From: Hymenobacter swuensis DY53
GTDB lineage: Bacteria; Bacteroidota; Bacteroidia; Cytophagales; Hymenobacteraceae
Reading direction: 5' to 3'
DNA: 64,000 nt
NCBI RefSeq assembly: GCF_000576555.1
Contig: NZ_CP007145.1
Location: 1,674,001 to 1,738,000, forward strand
This document shows positions 34,983 through 43,947 of this stretch, in pieces. Position 1 is the first letter of the stretch. Each line of letters opens with the position of its first letter. A model generated the notes under the pieces. It had not been told where the DNA came from. It made no database searches and saw nothing but the letters and a program-made list of their open reading frames with translations. A program made the translations under genes and the position numbers.

Positions 34983-35795
34983 ATGACCATTCTCGATACC
35001 ATCATTGCCCATAAGCGCCAGGAAGTTGCCACCCGCCAGAGCCTGGTGCCGGTGAAGCTGCTGGAGCAAAGCTTCTATATGCCGGCCCAGCCGCTGAGTT
35101 TGCGCCGCTACCTGCTGCGTGACGATTTGAGCGGCATCATTGCCGAGTTCAAGCGCAAGTCGCCCAGCAAAGGCATCATCAACGCCCACGCGCCGGTGGA
35201 GCGCACCACCTTGGGCTACATGCAGGCCGGGGCTTCGGCGCTGTCGGTGCTGACGGATACGGAGTTTTTCGGCGGCAAGAACGAGGACCTGACCACGGCC
35301 CGGCGCTTTAATTTCTGCCCCATCCTACGCAAGGATTTCGTGGTAGACGAGTACCAGATCATCGAAGCCAAAAGCCTCGGGGCCGATGCCGTGCTGCTGA
35401 TTGCGGCCGTGCTCAGCGGCGAGGAAGTGCTGCGACTGGGCCGCCTGGCCAAAAGCCTGGGCCTGGAAGTGCTGCTCGAAATCCACAACGCCGAGGAGCT
35501 GGACAAAACCCTGCACCCCGACGCTGTGAGCCTAGTGGGCGTGAACAACCGCAACCTCCACGACTTCTCCGTGAGCCTCGACACGTCCGGCGAGCTGGCC
35601 CAGCGCATCCCCGACGAGTACGTGAAGGTGACCGAAAGCGGCCTGAGCACCGCCGCCGACATCGAAGCCCTGCGCGCCGTAGGCTACCGCGGCTTCCTGA
35701 TGGGCGAAACCTTCATGCGCCACTCGCGCCCCGAAAAGGCCTGCGCCGCCCTGGTGCAGCAGCTCCGGGCTACCGAAGCGGTGACGTTGTTGTAA
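34983..35795 (+). CDS. trpC: Indole-3-glycerol phosphate synthase
   Basis: 270-residue TIM barrel converting carboxyphenylaminodeoxyribulose phosphate to indole-glycerol phosphate. Active-site motifs are IIAEFKRKSPSKG, ALSVLTDTEFFGG, PILRKDFVVDEYQ, the Glu in LEVLLEIHN, GVNNRNLHDF, VTESGLSTAADI and GFLMGETFM. Not fused to TrpF, which is encoded separately downstream. Confidence 0.96.
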   Translation: MTILDTIIAHKRQEVATRQSLVPVKLLEQSFYMPAQPLSLRRYLLRDDLSGIIAEFKRKSPSKGIINAHAPVERTTLGYMQAGASALSVLTDTEFFGGKNEDLTTARRFNFCPILRKDFVVDEYQIIEAKSLGADAVLLIAAVLSGEEVLRLGRLAKSLGLEVLLEIHNAEELDKTLHPDAVSLVGVNNRNLHDFSVSLDTSGELAQRIPDEYVKVTESGLSTAADIEALRAVGYRGFLMGETFMRHSRPEKACAALVQQLRATEAVTLL

Positions 35796-35803
35796 GGGCC
35801 AGA

Positions 35804-35947
35804 AAGCTAGAGCTAGCTCCCCTCCTTGGAAAGGAGGGGCTGGGGGTGGTTGACCATCGTCAGAACAACAGCTAGCTCTAGCTTCTAACTCTAAAAATCA
35901 ACCACCCCCAGCCCCTCCTTTCCAAGGAGGGGAGCTAGTTTTAGCTT
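35804..35947. repeat. Family-D palindromic repeat between trpC and trpF
   Basis: GCTAGCTCCCCTCCTTGG with GGTGGTTGA continues to its complement at 35898-35947: more than 40 bp of near-perfect inverted repeat, with a smaller CCCCTCCTTGGAAAGGAGGGG hairpin inside each arm. A second copy is at 40991-41134. Confidence 0.85.
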
Positions 35948-35956
35948 ATCATCCAC

Positions 35957-36607
35957 ATGCCCACTAACACCCACCACACGCCTCACCTCAAAGTCTGCGG
36001 GATGGCTGATGCCGACAGCTTGCGGGCAGTGGCGGCGCTGCAGCCCGATTTTCTGGGGTTCATCTTCTACCCGAAGTCGAAGCGGTACGTGGGGGAGCGG
36101 CTGCCGGCGGCGGCGGTGCGGGCCTTGCCGGTCGCCATCCGCAAGGTGGGCGTGTTCGTGGACGACGACGCGGCTACGGTGCTGGCGCGGGTGCGGGAGT
36201 TTGATTTGCAGCTGGCCCAGCTCCACGGCCACGAAACGCCCGAAACCTGCGCCGCGGTGCGGACCGGGGGCGTGCCGGTGGTGAAGGCGTTTGCGGTAGG
36301 TGAGGGGTTCGACTTCGCCCAGCTCCAGCCCTACGTGGGCTGCGTGGAGTATTTTCTCTTCGACACGGCCGGTCCCCAGCCCGGCGGCAACGGCACCGCC
36401 TTCGACTGGACGCTGCTGCAGGACTATAACCTGCCGGTGCCGTACTTTCTGGCCGGCGGCATCGGGCCGGAGCACGCGGCGACGCTGCGCAACCTTCGGC
36501 TGCCCGGCCTGTTTGCCCTGGACCTGAACAGCCGCTTCGAAACCGCCCCGGGCACCAAGGATGCCGGCCGGCTGGAGGCTTTTTTTCAGGAATTGAAAGC
36601 AGAATAA
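35957..36607 (+). CDS. trpF: Phosphoribosylanthranilate isomerase
   Basis: 216-residue TIM barrel. LKVCGMADADSL carries the catalytic Cys (about residue 14), FLGFIFYPKSKRYVG follows, VGVFVDDD and LAQLHGHETPE are strand ends, YFLFDTAGPQPGG contains the catalytic Asp, and FLAGGIGPEHAA and LDLNSRFETAPG.KD bind phosphate. Standard size. Confidence 0.95.
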   Translation: MPTNTHHTPHLKVCGMADADSLRAVAALQPDFLGFIFYPKSKRYVGERLPAAAVRALPVAIRKVGVFVDDDAATVLARVREFDLQLAQLHGHETPETCAAVRTGGVPVVKAFAVGEGFDFAQLQPYVGCVEYFLFDTAGPQPGGNGTAFDWTLLQDYNLPVPYFLAGGIGPEHAATLRNLRLPGLFALDLNSRFETAPGTKDAGRLEAFFQELKAE

Positions 36608-36657
36608 GCCAGCATCATACACAGGCAGATTGCGCCAAAGACGGATATACGAAAGCT

Positions 36658-37566
36658 ATGAGCGAAATAAAGATTGCGCTGGACTGGACGGTAAACACCA
36701 ACCACACGGGCTTTGTAGTGGCCCAGGAGCTGGGCTGGTACGCACAGCACGGGCTGGAAGTGGAGCTGCTGACCCCGGAAGCCGACAACTACGCCCTGAC
36801 TCCGGCCAAGAAAATAGAGCTGGGTCAGGCCGATTTTGCGCTTTGCCCGCTGGAAAGCATCATCAGCTACCGCACCAAGGCCCGGCCGTTCGATGCCATA
36901 GCCGTGGCCGCCCTGCTGACAGAAGATCTGAGCAGCATCGTCACGCTCAAGCGCCCGGATATTCAGTCGCCCAAAGATTTGGCCGGCAAAATCTACGCCT
37001 CGTACCAGGCCCGCTACGAGGACCAGATAGTGGCGAAGATGCTGGAAAACGACAGTGCTACCGGCCCGCTGACCATCACCTACCCGGACAAGCTGGGCAT
37101 CTGGAACACGCTGCTGCAACAGCAGGCCGACGCGACCTGGATTTTCGATAACTGGGAAGGCGTGCAGGCCCGACAGCAGGGCGTGGAGCTGACCAGCTTC
37201 CGCTTGGCCGAGTATGGCATTCCGTACGGCTATTCGCCCGTCATCATGGCGTCGGAAAAGCGGGTGCTGGAAAACGGGGAGGCCTACCGGAAGTTTCTGC
37301 GGGTGTCCGGGCAGGGCTTCCTGCACGCCAAAGACCACCCGGAGGAGGCGGTGGCGCTGCTGCAGAAGCTGGTGCCGGCCGCCGACCGCAACCCCGGTTT
37401 CCTGCTCGAAAGCCAGCAGTACACGGCCGAACACTACGGCAGCGGCCCCAACTGGGGCCACATGAGCCCTGCCAGGGTGCAGCGCTACCTGGACTGGCTG
37501 GCCGAGCATAGCCTGGAAACCCGGAAGCTTCCGTTGTCGGAAGTCATGACCAACGACCTGTTATAA
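36658..37566 (+). CDS. NMT1/THI5-like periplasmic-binding-fold protein without signal peptide
   Basis: 302 residues beginning MSEIKIALDWTVNTNHTGFV, the start of NMT1/THI5-like and ABC substrate-binding proteins of the thiamine-precursor and nitrate/taurine type. DFALCPLESIISYRT, IQSPKDLAGKIYASYQ and WIFDNWEGVQARQQG are typical of the fold. There is no signal peptide or lipobox, so it should be cytoplasmic. The Cys-rich CCCxC motif of yeast THI5 is absent. It lies between trpF and trpB with short gaps (50 and 84 bases) and no neighbouring permease. Its role in or beside Trp synthesis is unknown. Confidence 0.8.
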   Translation: MSEIKIALDWTVNTNHTGFVVAQELGWYAQHGLEVELLTPEADNYALTPAKKIELGQADFALCPLESIISYRTKARPFDAIAVAALLTEDLSSIVTLKRPDIQSPKDLAGKIYASYQARYEDQIVAKMLENDSATGPLTITYPDKLGIWNTLLQQQADATWIFDNWEGVQARQQGVELTSFRLAEYGIPYGYSPVIMASEKRVLENGEAYRKFLRVSGQGFLHAKDHPEEAVALLQKLVPAADRNPGFLLESQQYTAEHYGSGPNWGHMSPARVQRYLDWLAEHSLETRKLPLSEVMTNDLL

Positions 37567-37650
37567 GAACCCTTTTTTGCGTCTGATTTCGCGGGGTAAT
37601 CCACTGCGAGATCCTGCGCCACCCATCCCGAGACCCTGCGAGAAACTATC

Positions 37651-38847
37651 ATGAAACCAACCTACCAACAACCCACGGAGCGCGGCTACTACGGCCAGTT
37701 TGGGGGCGCGTTCATTCCCGAAATGCTCTACCCCAACGTGGAGGAGCTGCGCCAGCAATACCTGAGCATTATGGCCGAGCCGGAGTTCCAGCAGGAATAC
37801 CAGCAGTTGCTGCGCGACTACGTGGGCCGGCCCACGCCGCTGTTCGAGGCCAAGCGTCTGTCGGCTAAGTACAACACCCGCATCTACCTCAAGCGCGAGG
37901 ACCTCTGCCACACCGGCGCCCACAAGGTGAACAACACCGTGGGGCAGATTCTGCTGGCCAAGCGCCTGGGCAAAACGCGCATCATTGCCGAAACCGGGGC
38001 TGGTCAGCACGGCGTGGCCACCGCCACCGTGTGCGCCCTGATGGGCATGGAGTGCATCGTGTACATGGGCGAAATCGACATGGAGCGGCAGAAGCCCAAC
38101 GTGTACCGCATGCGCCTGCTGGGGGCCGAGGTGCGGGCAGCTATGAGCGGCAGCCGCACCCTCAAGGACGCCACCAACGAGGCCATCCGCGACTGGATCA
38201 GCAACCCAGTAGACACGCATTACATCATCGGCTCGGTGGTAGGCCCGCACCCGTACCCCGATCTGGTGGCGCGCCTGCAGGCCGTTATCAGCGAGGAAAT
38301 GCGCAAGCAGCTGCTGGAAAAAACCGGTTCCGAGCTGCCTAACTACGTTGTAGCTTGTGTGGGCGGCGGCTCCAACGCGGCCGGCGCGTTCTACCATTTC
38401 CTGGAAGAACCCTCGGTGCAGCTGGTGGCCGTGGAAGCCGCCGGGCACGGCGTGCACTCGGGCCACTCGGCCGCTACGTCGGTGCTGGGTACGCCGGGCG
38501 TCATCCACGGTAGCCGCACGCTGCTGATGCAGGACGAGGACGGCCAGATTACCGAGCCTTACTCCATTTCCGCCGGCCTTGATTACCCCGGCATCGGACC
38601 GCTGCACGCGTTTCTGGCCGATTCCAAGCGCGCCCGCTTCATCAGCATCGAAGATGAGCAGGCCCTGAAAGCCGTGGCCGAATGCAGCCGCCTCGAAGGC
38701 ATCATCCCGGCTCTGGAAACCGCCCACGCCCTGGCCGCCCTCGACCAGCTCGGTGCCGGCCCCGACGACGTGGTGGTCATCAATCTCTCCGGCCGCGGCG
38801 ACAAGGACCTGGAAACCTACATCAAGTACGCTGACGCTATTATGTAA
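37651..38847 (+). CDS. trpB: Tryptophan synthase beta chain
   Basis: 398-residue pyridoxal-phosphate enzyme joining indole and serine. [16 protein letters not shown] opens the protein, the cofactor lysine is in [13 protein letters not shown] (about Lys92), [17 protein letters not shown] and [14 protein letters not shown] follow, and the phosphate-binding [10 protein letters not shown] is near 232. Canonical TrpB1 type, partner of TrpA downstream. Confidence 0.97.
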   Translation: MKPTYQQPTERGYYGQFGGAFIPEMLYPNVEELRQQYLSIMAEPEFQQEYQQLLRDYVGRPTPLFEAKRLSAKYNTRIYLKREDLCHTGAHKVNNTVGQILLAKRLGKTRIIAETGAGQHGVATATVCALMGMECIVYMGEIDMERQKPNVYRMRLLGAEVRAAMSGSRTLKDATNEAIRDWISNPVDTHYIIGSVVGPHPYPDLVARLQAVISEEMRKQLLEKTGSELPNYVVACVGGGSNAAGAFYHFLEEPSVQLVAVEAAGHGVHSGHSAATSVLGTPGVIHGSRTLLMQDEDGQITEPYSISAGLDYPGIGPLHAFLADSKRARFISIEDEQALKAVAECSRLEGIIPALETAHALAALDQLGAGPDDVVVINLSGRGDKDLETYIKYADAIM

Positions 38848-38859
38848 GGCAATGGCATC

Positions 38860-38963
38860 GTCATGCTGAGCTTGTCGAAGCATCTCTACCTCTGGCTAAT
38901 TTCTACTTGTAGACCAAGCGGTAGAGATGCTTCGACTGCGGCTCCGCCTTCGCTCAGCATGAC
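38860..38963. repeat. Family-A palindromic repeat between trpB and trpA
   Basis: Ends GTCATGCTGAGC and GCTCAGCATGAC, with GTCGAAGCATCTCTACC and its complement inside. It occupies nearly all of the 133-base trpB-trpA gap. Confidence 0.85.
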
Positions 38964-38980
38964 AGACAATATCACGTGAC

Positions 38981-39763
38981 ATGACCAACCGAATCAAAGA
39001 CGCCTTCGAAAAAAAGCAGAAGAACCTGCTCAACATCTACTTCACCGCCGGCTACCCGCGCCTGCACGACACCGTACCGCTGATCAAAGCTTTGAGTGAA
39101 GCCGGGGCCGACCTCATCGAAATCGGGATGCCGTTTTCGGATCCGCTGGCAGATGGGCCGGTGATTCAGGCCAGCAGCACCGTGGCCCTGGCCAACGGCA
39201 TGAACCTGCGGGTGCTGTTTGAACAGCTGAAAGGCATTCGGGAGAGCGTGCCCGAAACGCCGATTCTGCTGATGGGCTACCTCAACCCGGTGATGCAGTT
39301 CGGGGTGGACAACTTCTGCCGCGAAGCCGCCGCCGCCGGGGCCGACGGCATCATCCTGCCCGACCTGCCCCTCGACGATTACGTGGCCGAGTACCAGGAC
39401 ATCTTCCGCCGCCACAACCTGCGGCCGGTGTTCCTCATCACCCCGCAAACCGCCCCGGAGCGCATCCGCCGCATCGACGAGCTGACCGATTCGTTCCTGT
39501 ACCTCGTGTCGGGTCCCGGCACTACGGGCGGAGCCAACACCCAGGCCGAGGGCGTGCAGGAAGCCTATTTCCAGCGCATCGAGGCCATGAACCTGCGCAA
39601 CCCTCGCCTCATCGGCTTCGGCATCGGCGACAAAGCCTCCTTCCAGAATGCCTGCCAGTACGCCGAGGGCGCCATCATCGGCTCCGCGCTGATTCGCGCC
39701 CTGGAAGGCGTGGATGACGCCCCGGCCGCGGCCAAGCGGTTCGTTTCTTCGGTGCTGGCTTAA
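38981..39763 (+). CDS. trpA: Tryptophan synthase alpha chain
   Basis: 260-residue TIM barrel cleaving indole-glycerol phosphate. Catalytic Glu in DLIEIGMPFSDPLADGPVIQ (about Glu47) and Asp in DLPLDDY; LLMGYLNPVMQFG, FLYLVSGPGTTGG and GFGIGDKASF are family blocks. Follows trpB after a family-A repeat. Confidence 0.96.
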   Translation: MTNRIKDAFEKKQKNLLNIYFTAGYPRLHDTVPLIKALSEAGADLIEIGMPFSDPLADGPVIQASSTVALANGMNLRVLFEQLKGIRESVPETPILLMGYLNPVMQFGVDNFCREAAAAGADGIILPDLPLDDYVAEYQDIFRRHNLRPVFLITPQTAPERIRRIDELTDSFLYLVSGPGTTGGANTQAEGVQEAYFQRIEAMNLRNPRLIGFGIGDKASFQNACQYAEGAIIGSALIRALEGVDDAPAAAKRFVSSVLA

Positions 39764-39778
39764 GCAACATAAAAAAGA

Positions 39779-39942
39779 ACGTCATGCTGAGCTTGCCGAA
39801 GCATCTCTACCGCGAGCTAACGCATTTTGCCCAAACGATAACCGCTCGCTAGCCCAGGGTTTAAACCCTGGGCTACGGAGAACGGCCAACGAAGCGGCAG
39901 AGATGCTTCGACTACGGCTACGCCTTCGCTCAGCATGACGTG
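39779..39942. repeat. Family-A repeat with nested second palindrome
   Basis: Outer ends ACGTCATGCTGAGC and GCTCAGCATGACGT. The loop holds another perfect palindrome, AGCCCAGGGTTTAAACCCTGGGCT, at about 39851-39874. The same nested unit recurs at about 46014-46037 in a different outer repeat. It fills the gap between trpA and DAHP synthase. Confidence 0.85.
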
Positions 39943-39966
39943 CTGATATTTTTCTCTCTCCCGAAC

Positions 39967-40980
39967 ATGATCATCCAACTCGACCCCCATATCACCGCCG
40001 CCAACAAAGCCGCTATTGAAGCCCGCATTCAGGAGCTGAAATACAAGGCCACGGAGGTGAAAACCCAGCGCGCCCACTACCTAGTGGCCATCGGCAAGGC
40101 CGATGTGGATCTGCGCGCCATCGGCCAACTGCCCGGCATCCTCGACATCCACCGCGTCTCGGACGACTATAAGCTGGTGAGCCGCAAGTGGCGCGTGCGC
40201 CCCACGGTGCTCGACCTCGGCGACGGGGTGCGCATCGGGGAAGGCTCGCTCACGCTGGCCGCCGGCCCGTGCAGCATCGAGAGCGAAAAGCAGATGGAAC
40301 TGATCATGCAGCACCTCGTGGACAACGACGTGCGCATCATGCGCGGGGGCGTGTTCAAGCCCCGCTCGTCGCCGTACGCGTTCCGCGGGCTGGGCATGGA
40401 AGGCCTGAAGGATTTCCACCGCATGGCCCGGGAACGGGGCATCAAGATTGTGACGGAGGTCATGCAGGTGTCGCAGGTGGAGGAGATGCACGACTACGTG
40501 GACGTGTTCCAGGTGGGCGCCCGCAACACCCAGAACTTCAACCTGCTGGATGCCCTGGGCGGCGTGGATAAGCCCGTAATGATCAAGCGCGGTATTTCCG
40601 GCACCATCGAGGAACTGCTGTCGTCGGCCGAATACGTGTTTTCGGGCGGCAACGAGAAGCTGATTCTCTGCGAGCGGGGCATCCGTACGTTTGAAACCGC
40701 CTCGCGCAACACCCTCGACTTGAACGCGGTGCCTATCCTGAAGGAGAAAACCCACCTGCCCGTCATCGTGGACCCCTCGCACGGCATCGGCATCCGCGAG
40801 TACGTGCCCACGATGGCCCTGGCTGGCGTCATGGCCGGTGCCGATGGCATCATCTACGAAGCCCACGAGAAGCCCGAAGAAGCCGCCTCCGACGGTGCCC
40901 AGACCCTGAATTTCGCCGAGTCGGAGCGCCTGATCCGCAACCTGCGCAAAGTGTACGCCCTGCGCCAGGAGCTGGAGTAG
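39967..40980 (+). CDS. aroF: 3-deoxy-7-phosphoheptulonate (DAHP) synthase, type I-beta
   Basis: 337 residues. Catalyses the first shikimate-pathway step (phosphoenolpyruvate plus erythrose 4-phosphate). An N-terminal ferredoxin-like regulatory domain (about 1-70) precedes the barrel, as in Thermotoga-type enzymes. Motifs are LAAGPCSIES (metal-binding Cys), RGGVFKPRSSPYAF, QVGARNTQNF, MIKRGISGT, LCERGIRTF and VDPSHGIG. Start at 39967 by homology; the upstream ATG at 39940 overlaps the repeat end. Its place at the end of the trp operon couples chorismate supply to Trp demand. Confidence 0.94.
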   Translation: MIIQLDPHITAANKAAIEARIQELKYKATEVKTQRAHYLVAIGKADVDLRAIGQLPGILDIHRVSDDYKLVSRKWRVRPTVLDLGDGVRIGEGSLTLAAGPCSIESEKQMELIMQHLVDNDVRIMRGGVFKPRSSPYAFRGLGMEGLKDFHRMARERGIKIVTEVMQVSQVEEMHDYVDVFQVGARNTQNFNLLDALGGVDKPVMIKRGISGTIEELLSSAEYVFSGGNEKLILCERGIRTFETASRNTLDLNAVPILKEKTHLPVIVDPSHGIGIREYVPTMALAGVMAGADGIIYEAHEKPEEAASDGAQTLNFAESERLIRNLRKVYALRQELE

Positions 40981-40990
40981 AAGGTAAACT

Positions 40991-41134
40991 AAAAGCTAGT
41001 TCCCCTCCTTGGAAAGGAGGGGCTAGGGGTGGTTGATGAACGTCAGAACGATGCTAGAGCTAGTTCTAAAAACCGTTCTAATGCAAGGTCAACCACCTCT
41101 AGCCCCTCCTTTCCAAGGAGGGGAACTAGCTTTT
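40991..41134. repeat. Family-D palindromic repeat after DAHP synthase
   Basis: AAAAGCTAGTTCCCCTCCTT to its complement GGGGAACTAGCTTTT, with the same GGAAAGGAGGGGCTAGGGGT core as the copy at 35804. Starts 11 bases after the DAHP synthase stop and could end the trp transcript. Confidence 0.85.
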
Positions 41135-41174
41135 TGAACATAGTAGAAGTCCGATCTACTGTTACCTTGCCGGT

Positions 41175-42536
41175 ATGTTCTTCGGCTTCAACCTCTACAG
41201 CGGCTTGCTGCTGCCGTTTTTCCTGCAAGGCGTAATCGTGGCGGCGGTGCTGTGGGCGCGGCGGCGGCGCGAGGATACGGCGGCCGATGGCTGGCTGGCC
41301 CTGCTGCTGCTGCTGTTTGCTGTGCGGCTGGCCCAGTGGATGCTGGGCTTTGCCGGCTGGTACGACTCGCACGACGCCCGCACGACATTCATGTTCTATT
41401 GGCCGTTCAGCAACTGGCTGGCGGTGGGGCCGGCGCTATACTTCTACTTCCGCAGCCTCACCAACCAGGAGTTCCGGCTGCAGCGGCAACACTGGTGGCA
41501 CTTCGCACCCGCGCTGGCCTTCGGGGCGTGGCTACTGGTGGTGTTCGGCTACGATATTGGCTGGTGGCACGGGCTGCAGGGTCAGCCGCTGCCCGCCCAT
41601 TTCGGCACCAAAGGCCCCCTGGCCAGCTGGGCCGATTACCAACCCATCGGGCTGCTGGCCGATACGCTGGGCTACCTCTCGGTGCTGGCCTACGCGGTGC
41701 ACACCCTGCGGGCCTACCGCGCCTACGCCCGCTACCTCAACGACAATTTCTCCGATACCGAGCAACTCCGGTTTCGGTGGCTGCGCAACGTGCTGGTGGC
41801 CGTGGTGGTGGGCACTGGCGTCACGCTGGTGTTCGGCGCGGTCAACCTCTTCATCACGCCCCTCAACTACGTGCAGAGCTGGTACGACTACCTGTTCACC
41901 GGCCTGCTGATCTACTACCTCAGTATCTCGGGCCTGCTGACAGGTTACCGCCTGGCCGCCCTGCGCTTCCAGCTGCCAGTTGCCGTGACTCCGTCGGCAA
42001 CCTCGTTACCAACGATAGAAGCTGCCGACGAAACGTCTGGCATCGTTGTACCGGCGGTAGACAAAAGAACTGTTGCCGATGCGGTACTCGATCTGCCTGA
42101 AATACCTGTTTCGGCTGCTACTGCGGCTGCCAGCGTACCGTTGGTAGCTGATGCCACCGTTGAAGAGCCAACTGAAACGGCCGCCGAACCCGACGCGGAG
42201 CTGGCCCGCTGGACGACCCGGCTGCTGGCCCATATGCAGGCGGCCCGGCCCTACCTGGAGCCCGAGCTGACGCTAGGCGAGCTGGCTACCCAGCTGCGCA
42301 CCAACACATCCTGGCTCTCCAAGGTCATCAACTCCGGCTGCGGTCAGAACTTCAACGACTTTATCAATGAGTACCGAGTGAGCGAGGCCGAGCGCCGCCT
42401 CCGCGACCCGCAGTTCCGGCACTATACGCTACTGGCCGTAGCCCTGGAGGCCGGCTTCAACTCCAAGTCCACGTTCAACCGCGTCTTCAAAAAGCTCCGC
42501 GGCCAGACTCCCAGCGAAGCCGCCCGGCAGCTGTAG
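41175..42536 (+). CDS. Membrane-anchored AraC-family regulator
   Basis: 453 residues. The first about 260 hold six to seven hydrophobic helices (for example LLPFFLQGVIVAAVLWARR, then LALLLLLFAVRLAQWML). An Ala/Val/Pro-rich linker follows (about 275-340), then a C-terminal AraC-type helix-turn-helix pair (about 355-453: LTLGELATQLRTNTSWLSKV, then EAGFNSKSTFNRVFKKLRGQ and TPSEAAR). Bacteroidota use this membrane-plus-HTH form as one-component sensors. The ligand is unknown. The stop codon TAG at 42534-42536 lies within the first bases of the next repeat. Confidence 0.9.
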   Translation: MFFGFNLYSGLLLPFFLQGVIVAAVLWARRRREDTAADGWLALLLLLFAVRLAQWMLGFAGWYDSHDARTTFMFYWPFSNWLAVGPALYFYFRSLTNQEFRLQRQHWWHFAPALAFGAWLLVVFGYDIGWWHGLQGQPLPAHFGTKGPLASWADYQPIGLLADTLGYLSVLAYAVHTLRAYRAYARYLNDNFSDTEQLRFRWLRNVLVAVVVGTGVTLVFGAVNLFITPLNYVQSWYDYLFTGLLIYYLSISGLLTGYRLAALRFQLPVAVTPSATSLPTIEAADETSGIVVPAVDKRTVADAVLDLPEIPVSAATAAASVPLVADATVEEPTETAAEPDAELARWTTRLLAHMQAARPYLEPELTLGELATQLRTNTSWLSKVINSGCGQNFNDFINEYRVSEAERRLRDPQFRHYTLLAVALEAGFNSKSTFNRVFKKLRGQTPSEAARQL

Positions 42537-42690
42537 AGACGCATACTTGCGTCTCCTCACTGAACGACTAATCCTGCGCCAACAACACGGTGTAAAGACG
42601 CGACCCTTCGCGTCTCGTCGTTGAACGACCCGGAACTGCGCTAATCAAACAACTTCAGCAACGGCGAGACGCGAAGTGTCGCGTCTCCAC
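42533..42690. repeat. Family-C palindromic repeat, double copy
   Basis: GTAGAGACGCATACTTGCGTCTC opens the element, a second GACGCGACCCTTCGCGTCTCGTCGTTGAACGA unit lies in the middle (about 42596), and GCGAGACGCGAAGTGTCGCGTCTC closes it. Three small hairpins of the same type, suggesting tandem or nested insertion. The first bases supply the stop codon of the AraC-type gene. Confidence 0.8.
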
Positions 42691-42803
42691 GCCTGCCCAG
42701 TGTCAAACTATAAGTTGAGGCATCCCAGGCTGTAAACTGGGGCGTTTGGGGGCGGCGGGGGCAGTTCCTTTGGGACATTGTTTCACTTCACCCCCCCATT
42801 GCC

Positions 42804-43190
42804 ATGCGTACTTTCCTGCCTTCCCGTTCGGCCACTGTTGCCACTTTCGCAGCCTTGTTGCTGCTTGTTACAGCCTGCTGGGCGGGCATCACTTCCAATC
42901 TGCTCATTGAGCCGGGCAAGCAGTTTGTGCTGGGCGGTGGCCAGCTGGGCGGCTTCAAAGTAGAGGCCCACAACGTGGGCAAAGTACCCGTCGAGTTCAA
43001 GGAGCGGCCCCGCGGCGGCGGCATCTTCGGCAAGACGACGCTGGCCCCCGGCGAGCGGGGCACGTTGCGGTTCATGGCTGGCTCCACGGCTTTATTACTC
43101 AACCCCTCGGCCCAGCAAGCCAAAGTAGACCTCAAAATCACCGGCGACACCCGACTGAGCATGACCTACGAGCCCAACGGCAAGCTGTAG
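42804..43190 (+). CDS. Hypothetical small lipoprotein
   Basis: 128 residues with a signal peptide whose lipobox-like end is LVTAC (about Cys25). The mature part (VLGGGQLGGFKVEAHNVGKV, then FGKTTLAPGERGTLRFMAG) looks like a small beta sandwich. No family recognised. The next gene starts 30 bases downstream on the same strand. Confidence 0.6.
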   Translation: MRTFLPSRSATVATFAALLLLVTACWAGITSNLLIEPGKQFVLGGGQLGGFKVEAHNVGKVPVEFKERPRGGGIFGKTTLAPGERGTLRFMAGSTALLLNPSAQQAKVDLKITGDTRLSMTYEPNGKL

Positions 43191-43220
43191 GCGGCATCAT
43201 CACAACCAGAAGGCTTCGTC

Positions 43221-43754
43221 ATGAAAAAGCAAATTCTCAGGTTCGCGCTGGCCTTGGCCAGCTTGGTTACGCTGGTAGTGGAGCGCGGCAATGCTCAGGC
43301 TGATGCTCCCCGCCTAACCATGCAGGAGCTACAGCTCCTGACGCAGCAGTGGGAGCAAGGCCAGCTCACGTATGCCAATGAGGCTTCGGCCCGACCCGTT
43401 GCCATTCGCAGTGGCCTGAACGGCATGAGCCCCGGCCCTAACGCCTTTGTCCTCGATTATATCTACCAGCAGCCCGAGGGCGGTATGGTAAAGGAGTTCG
43501 ACAAGCTCTGGCTGGCCCGCGACGGTCGTTCCGTCCGTTGGGACGATGCGCAATTGCAACTCCGGTCCAAAACCCGCCTGCCCGATGGCCGCCTTCAGGC
43601 AGTGTTTGAGGGGTCGGGCCGGGAGATGGGTCAGCCGTGCGAGCTGCGCCGCGTACTTACGCTGGGCTCCCAGAAGCTGGAAATCAGCAAAGAAGTGCGT
43701 CGGGCTAATACAACCACCTTCGTCGCCCTAGCCCGTTACGAGTTTACACGATGA
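43221..43754 (+). CDS. Hypothetical secreted protein
   Basis: 177 residues with a signal peptide (MKKQILRFALALASLVTLVV, cut after GNAQA). The rest has alternating beta-like segments (VLDYIYQQPEGGMVKEFDKL, then GRSVRWDDAQLQLRSKTRL) and one Cys. No recognised family. Probably cotranscribed with the preceding small lipoprotein. Confidence 0.6.
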   Translation: MKKQILRFALALASLVTLVVERGNAQADAPRLTMQELQLLTQQWEQGQLTYANEASARPVAIRSGLNGMSPGPNAFVLDYIYQQPEGGMVKEFDKLWLARDGRSVRWDDAQLQLRSKTRLPDGRLQAVFEGSGREMGQPCELRRVLTLGSQKLEISKEVRRANTTTFVALARYEFTR

Positions 43755-43911
43755 AAATGGCTTGTTTGAGAAATAAGACCATTCAATTATAGGGTAGTTA
43801 ATCATAAATAGTATAAAATTTTTGCTGGTGACCCCTTGTACAAGGGTGGTTATATGGGATACATGTGCCTGTTTATGTATTAGGCACTCTAAAATAAAGC
43901 GTTCTGAAATC

Positions 43912-43940
43912 TTGCTTATTCCGGAAGTCTTCTATATTTG
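43912..43940 (+). promoter_or_regulatory. Promoter of the first hydroxylase
   Basis: TTG at 43912-43914, 18-base spacer, TATATTTG at 43933-43940. The predicted start of transcription (about 43946) nearly coincides with the leader ORF ATG at 43948. Confidence 0.75.
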
Positions 43941-43947
43941 CATCATC

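Noticed and set aside
43822..43947. Longer 70-codon frame ending with the first hydroxylase leader
   Set aside because: Its first half lies upstream of the promoter (43912-43940), so the transcribed ORF can only start at 43948.
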